A DNA stretch of 8,715 nucleotides, taken from an uncultured Veillonella sp. (GTDB lineage: Bacteria; Bacillota; Negativicutes; Veillonellales; Veillonellaceae). The translations under genes and the position numbers were made by a program. Location of the stretch: assembly GCA_900550455.1 (NCBI GenBank), contig URSE01000042.1, forward strand, positions 1-8,715. Direction: 5' to 3'. The notes beneath the pieces were generated by a model. The model searched no databases. It saw only the letters and a list, made by a program, of their open reading frames with translations, and was not told the origin of the DNA. Shown one piece after another: positions 1 through 6,358 of this stretch; positions within the stretch are counted from its first letter, which is position 1; every line of letters begins with the position of its first letter.

Positions 1-686
1 GGCATACAGCCTTCAAAGTAAATTTCCTTTTCAAAATCCTTAGGCTGTACGGCTTCCGCCGTGGTCAAGGCTCTCCAAAAGGCCTTATACTCCTCTTCGT
101 TCATTGGACAATTTAAGTAGTCTGCATCCCCTTTATCATAGCGAGAAGCTGCAAAAACTTTATCATAGTTAAGGGATTCTGCACTTACAATGGGAGCTGC
201 TGCATCGTAGAAGTAAAAGTCTTTAGTTTCTGTAAGGGTCTTAATCTTATCACCCAAGGCTTGACTGGTAAGAGGACCGGAAGCAAAGATGACAATCCCC
301 TCTTGTGGAATCTCAGTCACCTCTTCCCGGTGGACTTGGATTAAGGGATGATTAGATACTTTGTCTGTGACCATGGCTGAGAACAGCTTACGATCAACAG
401 CCAAGGCGCCCCCTGCAGGGACAGCAGTAGCATCAGCACATTCCATAATCAAGGAATGAAGACGCCTCATTTCTTCCTTTAAGAGGCCTACAGCATTCTC
501 TATATTGCCCGCCCTAAGTGAATTAGAGCAGACTAACTCTGCAAACTTCTCCGTTGAATGAGCTGGAGACGATGTTACAGGTCTCATTTCATAGAGGACT
601 ACGTGTAAGCCCTGTTGCGCTAATTGCCAAGCTGCTTCAGAACCAGCAAGGCCGGCACCAATAATGGTAATAGGTCGTTGATTCAT
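1..686 (-). CDS. trmFO: TrmFO, folate/FAD-dependent tRNA (uracil-54-C5)-methyltransferase, N-terminal half (cut by window edge)
   Basis: The enzyme methylates U54 in the T-loop of tRNA, taking the carbon from methylenetetrahydrofolate and using FAD; it is cytosolic. I translated 228 complete codons from the ATG at 686-684; the frame stays open to base 1, so about half of a protein of usual length near 435-440 residues is present. Residues 7-19 form an FAD-binding strand and glycine loop (GAGLAGSEAA at 10-19). The conserved catalytic cysteine lies in LVCSNSLR (C53), and the second conserved cysteine is in FEGCM (C227) at the very edge. This distinguishes it from the longer MnmG (GidA) relatives. 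The start is firm because an in-frame TAA lies at 695-693 and the protein begins directly with the Rossmann strand. Only a weak AGAAAG-like ribosome site precedes it. It follows topA by 31 nt and is probably cotranscribed with it. Confidence 0.93.
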   Translation of the reverse strand, partial: MNQRPITIIGAGLAGSEAAWQLAQQGLHVVLYEMRPVTSSPAHSTEKFAELVCSNSLRAGNIENAVGLLKEEMRRLHSLIMECADATAVPAGGALAVDRKLFSAMVTDKVSNHPLIQVHREEVTEIPQEGIVIFASGPLTSQALGDKIKTLTETKDFYFYDAAAPIVSAESLNYDKVFAASRYDKGDADYLNCPMNEEEYKAFWRALTTAEAVQPKDFEKEIYFEGCM

Positions 687-691
687 AGTAA

Positions 692-707
692 TTTACTTTC
701 TAGTAAA
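692..707 (-). promoter_or_regulatory. Small hairpin over the trmFO ribosome binding region
   Basis: On the minus strand TTTACT-AGAA-AGTAAA forms a perfect 6-bp stem with a 4-nt loop, ending five bases before the trmFO ATG. The only purine-rich ribosome-site candidate (AGAAAG) lies across its loop and 3' arm. No U-tract follows, so it is not a terminator. It may modulate translation of trmFO or be chance; the A/T-rich stem is weak. Confidence 0.3.
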
Positions 708-717
708 GATTAGGTGA

Positions 718-3075
718 TTAACTCTTACTTGTCTTAGCCTTTTCATCAAGGCTTGTTTCATCCCCTTTAGACTCAAGGGGAACTGCTTTTTTACGAGTTT
801 TTCGTTTAGGTCTTGTTGGACATTCTTCATTAGAACAAAAGATTTTAGTGACCCCTGCCTTAGAAGTACGAGAAACCATAATAGACCCACAGGTTGGGCA
901 GAATTGATCAACAGGTTTATCCCAAAGGGTAAAGTCACAGGTAGGATAGCGTTCGCATCCATAGAAGGTACGGCCCCGTTTTGACTTGCGCTCCACAATT
1001 TCTCCTTCATGGCACTTAGGGCAGGTAACACCTGTGGAAACGGTAATCGGTTTTGTGTTCTTACAAGTTGGGAAGTTAGAACAAGCCAAGAATTTACCAT
1101 AGCGGCCAAACTTATAAACCATAGGGCTACCACAGAGTTCACAGACCTCATCGGATTCTTCCGAGCTTATCTTAACCTTTTCTACGTCATCTGCTGCCGC
1201 TAATTCTTCGGAAAAAACAGTATAGAATTTTTCCAAAACCTGGCGGTAGCTTTCATGTCCATTAGCCACTTCATCCAGATCCTTTTCAAGGTCTGCTGTA
1301 AAGCTGGTGTTAATGATTGCATTAAAATGGGCTACCAAGAAATCAACGACAACAAAGCCTAATTCTGTAGGAAGGAATTGCTTTTGATTCTTCTCTACAT
1401 AGTTACGTTGTTCAATGGTATCCAAGATAGGGGCATAGGTAGATGGACGACCAATGCCCAACTCTTCTAAGGTCTTAATCAGACTGGCTTCCGAATAGCG
1501 AGCTGGTGGCTGAGTAAAGTGTTGCTCTCCTTTGGCTGACTTGGCCTTCACTTGGTCATTAGCCTTAAGATGAGGGAGTTCTATCTCTTTTTCTTTCTTA
1601 GCCTCTTCGTAGAGGGTAGAGAAGCCCGGGAAGAGAACCTTAGAGCCAGAGGCCTTAAAGGTATATCTATCATCTAAAAGGAGCTCAATGGTAAGAGTTT
1701 CAGATTCTTGCGCTGCCATTTGGGAGGCTAGGAAGCGGTTCCAAATAAGGGTGTAGAGTTTCAACTCATCTCGAGATAAGAAGGGTTCTACCATCTTAGG
1801 TGTCAATTCTAAAGATGTTGGACGGATAGCTTCATGAGCATCTTGAGCGGATTCCTTAGATCCGTAGAAATTAGGTTTCTTAGGATAATATTGGTCTCCG
1901 TACTGGCGAATGATATAGTCCTTAGCTGCAGCCTGCATTTCCTTGGCGATACGAGTCGAATCTGTACGCATATAGGTAATGAGACCGACATGACCATAAC
2001 CGCCTACCTCAACGCCTTCATATAGACCTTGGGCAATCCGCATAGTCCGTTTAGCGTTAAAGTTGAGCTTACGACCACCCTCCTGTTGCAAGGTAGATGT
2101 GGTAAAAGGTGCTTGTGCCTTACGAGACCGTTTTCTTTTAGTAACAGCCTTAACTTGCAATGATTTGCCCTTGAGGAGCTTTTCTATAGCATCTGCAGCA
2201 TTCTGGTTTGGAATGACCGCTTTCTTGCCATCTATATGAGTTAATTCAGCTGTAAAGCTGTCTCCTTGGTCAGTTGTAAAAGTTCCTTCTAAAGACCAAT
2301 ATTCTTCTGGCACAAACGCTTGGATTTCCCGTTCTCGCTCAACGATGAGTCGGACCGCTACAGATTGAACCCGCCCTGCAGATAAGCCTTTACACACCTT
2401 TTTCCAAAGGAGTGGACTCAACTTATACCCTACAATACGGTCTAACATACGTCGAGCCTGTTGGGCATCGACCATATTCATATCGATAGTACGTGGATGG
2501 TCTAAGGCATCAGTCACGGCCGTTTTAGTAATTTCATTAAAGGTAATACGGCACTTAGATGCGTCATCCACATTTAAAATGTAGGCCAAATGCCAAGAAA
2601 TGGCCTCTCCTTCCCGGTCCGGGTCAGTTGCCAGAAGGATACGAGACGATTGGTCTGCGTAAGCTAAGAGTTCATCAATAGTCTTTTTACGGGTAGACAG
2701 ATTTTTATAGTCAGGAACAAAGCCTTTCTCAATATTGATACCCATAGAAGATTTAGGTAAATCTCTCAGATGGCCCATAGAAGCCTTAACGACAAAATCA
2801 GGACCTAAGAATTTTTCAATGGTTTTAGACTTAGCAGGAGATTCCACGATTACCAAAGTCTTACCATCTGGTTTGTAAACTCGTGGTTTTCGTTGGGCTG
2901 GCGGTGTCACCGATTTGAGAACCGTCTTATCGTGAACAATACCCACAGGTGCAGTCCGCTCAAGGCTTCCTTTTTTGACACTAGCCACTGTTTTTTTACT
3001 AGTTTTTTTTTCTTCTTGAGCAGCCCCCTGCGTCTCCTTAGGTTGACCGATAACAATAGAACGTTTAATAGACAA
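718..3075 (-). CDS. topA: DNA topoisomerase I (type IA) with lysine-rich N-terminal extension
   Basis: This 785-residue enzyme relaxes negatively supercoiled DNA by passing one strand through a transient break, using a 5'-phosphotyrosine link. The Toprim domain begins near residue 72 (LVIVESPAKSKT, E78) and continues to DPDREGE (D151, D153, E155). GLSAGRVQS lies at 230-238. The catalytic tyrosine is Y368 in GLITYMRTDST. Three C-terminal zinc ribbons follow, with C645/C648/C665/C671, C685/C688/C707/C713 and C726/C729/C747/C752, then a basic tail. The start is TTG, with AGGAG seven bases upstream. No ATG occurs before M100, and the in-frame GTG or TTG codons nearer the core lack a good ribosome site. 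The roughly 70 residues ahead of Toprim are rich in lysine; E. coli and B. subtilis TopA start almost directly at Toprim. The gene lies 30 nt after dprA and 31 nt before trmFO in a probable operon. Confidence 0.97.
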   Translation of the reverse strand: MSIKRSIVIGQPKETQGAAQEEKKTSKKTVASVKKGSLERTAPVGIVHDKTVLKSVTPPAQRKPRVYKPDGKTLVIVESPAKSKTIEKFLGPDFVVKASMGHLRDLPKSSMGINIEKGFVPDYKNLSTRKKTIDELLAYADQSSRILLATDPDREGEAISWHLAYILNVDDASKCRITFNEITKTAVTDALDHPRTIDMNMVDAQQARRMLDRIVGYKLSPLLWKKVCKGLSAGRVQSVAVRLIVEREREIQAFVPEEYWSLEGTFTTDQGDSFTAELTHIDGKKAVIPNQNAADAIEKLLKGKSLQVKAVTKRKRSRKAQAPFTTSTLQQEGGRKLNFNAKRTMRIAQGLYEGVEVGGYGHVGLITYMRTDSTRIAKEMQAAAKDYIIRQYGDQYYPKKPNFYGSKESAQDAHEAIRPTSLELTPKMVEPFLSRDELKLYTLIWNRFLASQMAAQESETLTIELLLDDRYTFKASGSKVLFPGFSTLYEEAKKEKEIELPHLKANDQVKAKSAKGEQHFTQPPARYSEASLIKTLEELGIGRPSTYAPILDTIEQRNYVEKNQKQFLPTELGFVVVDFLVAHFNAIINTSFTADLEKDLDEVANGHESYRQVLEKFYTVFSEELAAADDVEKVKISSEESDEVCELCGSPMVYKFGRYGKFLACSNFPTCKNTKPITVSTGVTCPKCHEGEIVERKSKRGRTFYGCERYPTCDFTLWDKPVDQFCPTCGSIMVSRTSKAGVTKIFCSNEECPTRPKRKTRKKAVPLESKGDETSLDEKAKTSKS

Positions 3076-3080
3076 AATAC

Positions 3081-3085
3081 TACTC
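3081..3085 (-). promoter_or_regulatory. Ribosome binding site deciding the TTG start of topA
   Basis: Reading the minus strand, AGGAG is followed by TAGTATT and then TTG at 3075-3073, a normal spacing. It supports the non-ATG start, and so the reality of the long N-terminal extension. The preceding in-frame codons up to the dprA TAA include no ATG, GTG or TTG. Confidence 0.75.
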
Positions 3086-3105
3086 CTATAATATATGGTA
3101 TTTCC

Positions 3106-4227
3106 TTAAGAAGGCCACTTACGTAAGTAGCCTTGGCCGGAAATTTTTTCTACTCTATCATGCATTTCAAGAGACAATAAGGCGGTCATAACTTGCGGCA
3201 TAGGAAGACCTGTCGCTACTAGAATATCATCGAGTGGACAAGGCCTATCCGTAGGTAAACAGGTTAAGATCGCATTCTCTTCTGAACTAAAGCATACCAT
3301 AGGAGAGCTTTGTCTGCCACTCTTGACCTCACCTGTCCAAGCATAATAATCCAATAGGTCTTGGGGACCGGTTAAGGGCATGGCTCCTTGCCGTATGAGC
3401 CAGTGATTACCTGCCGCTTGATTGTCCAGTATATTTCCGGGCACGGAAAACACATCCCTTCCATCATTAATGGCCATGTCAGCGGTAATTAAAGAACCCG
3501 ATGAAGCCTTAGCCTCTACCACGATGACGCCCCTCACCAGGCCTTCTATAATTCGATTTCTCATTGGAAAATGATGGGCTGATGGTGGTGTATGAGGAGG
3601 ATACTCTGAAAGCAACAATCCCCCCGCCTCTACAACTTGCCTAAATAGACGGCCATTCTCCCTAGGGTAGATCACATCCAAACCTGATCCTAATACAACA
3701 ATCGTTTTCCCTTCACCTTCGAGCGCCCCTTCATGGCTAAAGCTATCTATGCCCCTGGCTCCACCTGACACGATAACGACCCCTGCTTGGGCCAACGTCT
3801 TGCCTAGATAACGGGCTACATTACGCCCATACATAGACGACTTCCGAGCCCCCACCATACCAATCATACGGGCTTGGGATGCCAGGCTTATATCCCCCCT
3901 ATAAAAAAGAACTAAGGGAGGCTTATAGATGGACAAAAGCTGTTGAGGGTATGCATCATCTAAATAGGTAAGCCCTTTTATAGAACAGTCATCCATGCTT
4001 GCCTGGATAGTTTCTGGCAGTCCTCTAAGCTGGTTCCTAGATAGGTTGGCTATTAGCTTGGGATTGATGTTCTCTAAAACACTTAGCTGACCATCTAGGA
4101 TCAATGTATGCCAAGCCTCATGGGGGCTAGGAAATCGTTCCAAAATCCTGCGACATGATTCCAGCCCCAAATCAGGGATCTCCAATAAGGCACTTATATA
4201 AGCGGCCTCACAAATAGGTTTATCCAT
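3106..4227 (-). CDS. dprA: DprA/Smf, DNA-processing protein A (RecA loader in natural transformation)
   Basis: DprA binds single-stranded DNA entering the cytoplasm during transformation, protects it and loads RecA. The 373-residue product has a helical N-terminal region (about 1-75, helix-hairpin-helix or SAM-like) and then the Rossmann-type DprA core at about 85-295. Core motifs are MVGARKSS (124-131), SGGARGID (154-161), YPRENG (187-192), FPMRNRIIEGL (220-230) and EAKASSGSLITA (238-249). A short C-terminal winged-helix-like segment spans about 310-370. The ATG is preceded by GGAG within the end of comM, seven bases upstream. Only one base separates the comM stop from this ATG, so translation is probably coupled. 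No truncation or missing motif is seen. The family also occurs in non-competent bacteria, so the gene alone does not prove competence. Confidence 0.96.
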   Translation of the reverse strand: MDKPICEAAYISALLEIPDLGLESCRRILERFPSPHEAWHTLILDGQLSVLENINPKLIANLSRNQLRGLPETIQASMDDCSIKGLTYLDDAYPQQLLSIYKPPLVLFYRGDISLASQARMIGMVGARKSSMYGRNVARYLGKTLAQAGVVIVSGGARGIDSFSHEGALEGEGKTIVVLGSGLDVIYPRENGRLFRQVVEAGGLLLSEYPPHTPPSAHHFPMRNRIIEGLVRGVIVVEAKASSGSLITADMAINDGRDVFSVPGNILDNQAAGNHWLIRQGAMPLTGPQDLLDYYAWTGEVKSGRQSSPMVCFSSEENAILTCLPTDRPCPLDDILVATGLPMPQVMTALLSLEMHDRVEKISGQGYLRKWPS

Positions 4228-4228
4228 A

Positions 4229-5770
4229 TCATTGCTCCATCATACGATAAGCCATAGCTTCTGCTATATGGGCTTTTTGAATACACTCACAGGCCCCTAA
4301 ATCAGCTATGGTCCTAGCCACTTTCAAAAGGCGGTCATAGGCCCTAGCTGACAGATGGTAACGATTAAAGAGACAGGTAACCAGATCCTTGGCTTCTCGA
4401 TCCATAGAACAGACCTGAATTACTTCCTTATGTCCCATATGCCCATTACAATAATTTAGAGGAAGGGAAAGGTTCTGAAAGCGCTCTTTTTGAAGGGCTC
4501 TAGCACGTAAGACTCGTTGCAACATGGCCTCCGACGAATACCTTTCATCCTCCCTATGAGGCCCTTCTAATTCTTCTAATCTAGGCCGTTTCACATAGAC
4601 TTGTAAATCAATTCGATCTAGGATGGGGCCAGATAATTTCTGACTATAGCGATTAATCATACTAGAACTACAGGTACAGGTTTTGTCTGTATCCCCATAA
4701 TAACCACAGGGACAAGGATTAGCTGCCATAACCAAGATAGACTGGGCAGGAAAATCATAGGTCCCCTGCCCCTTTACTAGGTGAATAAATCCCTTTTCCA
4801 AGGGTTGCCTTAAGGCCTCAATTGCAGCCCTAGAAAATTCTGGAATCTCATCTAAAAACAAGACGCCCCCATGGGCTAGTGTCAATTCTCCAGGCCTTAG
4901 AGGTACCCCCCCTCCTAGGAGGCCTACCAGGGTAGACGTGTGATGTGGGGACCTAAAGGGTCTTTCCTTCATCAATTGTCCATCCGCCAGAAGACCCGCA
5001 ATATTGTGGATTTTAGACAAGTTTAAAACCTCATCCAAGCCTAAAGGAGGTAAGATAGATGGAAGACGACTGGCCAACATAGTTTTCCCTCCACCGGGAG
5101 GCCCCTTGAGGAGAACATGATGAAACCCAGCTGCTGCAATTTCCATGGCCCGCTTGCCTTCAATTTGCCCTCGTACCTCCTTATAATTAGCCCCCTCAGG
5201 GGATAGATTTATATTGGGTTTACTAAAGACTCGAGCCTCCTGTCCAGATTCTAGTAAGCCTACAAGACTCGCTAAGTTTGACTCCGAATAGATTCTTAGG
5301 CCCTGACATATGGCTGCTTCTTCTGCATTAGGAGGGCTTGTAACTAAGATATCCTTAGAGACAGCAAGGCTGGCTAGGGCCATACCTATAGTCCCCCTTA
5401 CAGCCTTAATAGTCCCATCTAAGGACAACTCACCAGAAAATAAGGCCCTACTTACTAACAAGCTTTCTTGTTCTTTCGTGAGTTTAAGCTGGCCTGTAGC
5501 TAGAAGAATAGCAATGGCTATAGGCAAATCTAAAGAGGCCCCATCCTTACGCAGGTCAGCAGGTGCTAAGTTAACTACTATGCGCCGTAGAGGAAAGAAA
5601 AAACCAGAATTGGACAGGGCTGCTCTCACCCGTTCACGAGCTTCCTTGATAGAAACTGCGGGTAAGCCCACTATATCAAAGGCAGGTAATCCCTGGCTGA
5701 TATCAACTTCAACAGCCACTAGGCGCCCATCTAATCCATCGATAGTAGCACCCCATACTTGTGCATACAT
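4229..5770 (-). CDS. comM: ComM/YifB family Mg-chelatase-like AAA+ ATPase
   Basis: ComM-type proteins are hexameric AAA+ helicases that promote branch migration, helping integrate transforming DNA. With the start chosen here the product has 513 residues, a normal length. The N-terminal ChlI/Lon-protease-like domain spans about 1-175 (QGLPAFDIVGLP near 26-37). The AAA+ module carries Walker A GPPGGGKT at 223-230 and Walker B VLFLDE at 303-308. A cysteine cluster follows (NPCPCG at 351-356, CTC at 365-367), then the C-terminal Mg-chelatase domain with SARAYDRLLKVARTIADL near 474-491. An in-frame TTG at 5788 would add six residues, but AGGAGG lies between it and the ATG at 5770-5768, so the ATG is the better start. 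The gap after yraN is 8 nt and dprA follows after one base. Linkage with dprA supports a role in handling transforming DNA. Confidence 0.95.
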   Translation of the reverse strand: MYAQVWGATIDGLDGRLVAVEVDISQGLPAFDIVGLPAVSIKEARERVRAALSNSGFFFPLRRIVVNLAPADLRKDGASLDLPIAIAILLATGQLKLTKEQESLLVSRALFSGELSLDGTIKAVRGTIGMALASLAVSKDILVTSPPNAEEAAICQGLRIYSESNLASLVGLLESGQEARVFSKPNINLSPEGANYKEVRGQIEGKRAMEIAAAGFHHVLLKGPPGGGKTMLASRLPSILPPLGLDEVLNLSKIHNIAGLLADGQLMKERPFRSPHHTSTLVGLLGGGVPLRPGELTLAHGGVLFLDEIPEFSRAAIEALRQPLEKGFIHLVKGQGTYDFPAQSILVMAANPCPCGYYGDTDKTCTCSSSMINRYSQKLSGPILDRIDLQVYVKRPRLEELEGPHREDERYSSEAMLQRVLRARALQKERFQNLSLPLNYCNGHMGHKEVIQVCSMDREAKDLVTCLFNRYHLSARAYDRLLKVARTIADLGACECIQKAHIAEAMAYRMMEQ

Positions 5771-5772
5771 AG

Positions 5773-5780
5773 ACCCTCCT
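5773..5780 (-). promoter_or_regulatory. Strong ribosome binding site deciding the comM start
   Basis: The minus strand reads TAGGAGGG, then TCT, then ATG. This AGGAGG overlaps the yraN TAG stop and lies downstream of the alternative TTG at 5788, so it can only serve the ATG at 5770. The arrangement also suggests yraN-comM translational coupling. Confidence 0.75.
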
Positions 5781-6141
5781 AAAAACAACCTTCCATGTGA
5801 GATAGAGATACATCATGCGGACCTACTTTATAGATTTCTACCACATCAAAGGATAGGTCATAATCCTTAAAATAAGCTTGCCCTTGGTCCTGTAAAAATA
5901 GTTGAGCCGCTCGTTTAATGTGCTTTTGCTTACGATAGTCTACGGCCTCACAAGGGCGACCATAAGTCATTGAAGTCCTAGTCTTTACCTCTATAAAATG
6001 AAGAGCCCCCATGTAGGAAGCCACCACATCTAACTCGCCTAGAGGTGTCCTATAATTCAAAGCTATGATTCTATACCCTAAGTGAGTCAAATAACGAACA
6101 GCCTGTTCCTCACCCCAAGCCCCTAATTCCTGATTATTCAT
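5779..6141 (-). CDS. yraN: YraN/UPF0102 family protein with endonuclease-like fold
   Basis: This 120-residue protein belongs to the widespread UPF0102 family, which shares the restriction-endonuclease/Holliday-resolvase-like fold; its cellular role is not settled. Visible hallmarks are GAWGEEQAVRYL near the N-terminus, LGYRIIALNYR, GELDVVAS (E36, D38) and LHFIEVKTR (E51, K53). This is the D...ExK arrangement of PD-(D/E)XK nucleases. The basic KQKHIKRAAQLFL segment and the later FDVVEIY strand are also family-like. Two ATGs are possible. AAGGAG directly abuts the ATG at 6147 but lies six bases ahead of the ATG at 6141, so I chose 6141; the difference is two residues. It is the first gene of the yraN-comM-dprA-topA-trmFO run, which fits a role near DNA processing, though that is inferred from context only. 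Confidence 0.92.
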   Translation of the reverse strand: MNNQELGAWGEEQAVRYLTHLGYRIIALNYRTPLGELDVVASYMGALHFIEVKTRTSMTYGRPCEAVDYRKQKHIKRAAQLFLQDQGQAYFKDYDLSFDVVEIYKVGPHDVSLSHMEGCF

Positions 6142-6317
6142 AAACATCTCCTTATCTTTTTCACTATACGCTTAGTCTATATGTTTAGCCTAGTCCTTAA
6201 GACAGGTCAGTAAAAGACCTAACCTTGCACCATTGTTGTTAGGAGTACCCCATTAGTGTTAAGATAACAAGCCTTGGAATAAATCAATCACTACTAGTAA
6301 TATGCACGTAAGAATAG
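6142..6317 (-). promoter_or_regulatory. Intergenic region upstream of yraN, probable operon promoter region
   Basis: The gap between the rnhB terminator and yraN holds no convincing ORF. Since rnhB is terminated, a promoter for the five-gene run should lie here, but none is clear. A TATAGT -10-like hexamer sits at 6163-6168 with a poor -35. TTGATT near 6279-6284 is followed 15 bases on by TATCTT, which is also weak. A 20-bp-period imperfect direct repeat lies at 6228-6263. Two short, mutually exclusive hairpins can be drawn at about 6187-6221 (AGGTC/GACCT against CCTGTC/GACTAGG). AAGGAG of yraN is at 6148-6153. The promoter itself is inferred from gene organisation. Confidence 0.4.
6228..6263. 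repeat. Imperfect tandem direct repeat, period 20 bp
   Basis: On the plus strand CACCATTGTTGTTAGG (6228-6243) recurs as CCCCATTAGTGTTAAG (6248-6263), with 12 of 16 bases matching. Extended to full 20-base units the match is 14 of 20. There is no third copy on either side. A spacing of about two helical turns would suit an operator with two binding half-units, but no regulator is identified. Confidence 0.35.
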
Positions 6318-6358
6318 AAAAAGAGCCCCTACCTAGTACAAGGTAGGGGACTCTTTTT
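6318..6358 (-). terminator. Intrinsic terminator of the rbgA-rnhB unit
   Basis: An outer arm of 8 bp (AAAAAGAG with CTCTTTTT) and an inner arm of 9 bp (CCCCTACCT with AGGTAGGGG) form a 17-bp stem with one bulged base at 6350 and a 6-nt loop at 6335-6340. On the minus strand the hairpin starts within the rnhB TAA and ends in TTTTTCT. Its symmetry also gives a T-run on the plus strand, so it could terminate in both directions. Confidence 0.9.

Noticed and set aside
693..1151. 152-codon minus-strand reading frame over the 3' end of topA
   Set aside because: It lies in another frame across the three zinc ribbons of TopA, whose cysteines are intact. It has no recognisable domain and no separate ribosome site.
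3076..3105. Possible promoter in the dprA-topA gap (TATATTATA)
   Set aside because: The AT-rich hexamers have no matching -35 at 16-18 bases upstream, and the gap is short enough for cotranscription.
2893..3126. Plus-strand frame with phenylalanine-rich stretch
   Set aside because: It is the reverse complement of the lysine/poly-A region of topA, so the F-run is a shadow of the A-tracts.
5771..5788. TTG at 5788 as the comM start
   Set aside because: The AGGAGG site lies downstream of it and upstream of the ATG at 5770, which also matches the usual family N-terminus (MYAQVWG).
5310..5870. 186-codon plus-strand reading frame
   Set aside because: It is antisense to the well-conserved N-terminal part of ComM and the end of YraN, with low-complexity A/S/R/T composition and no domain.
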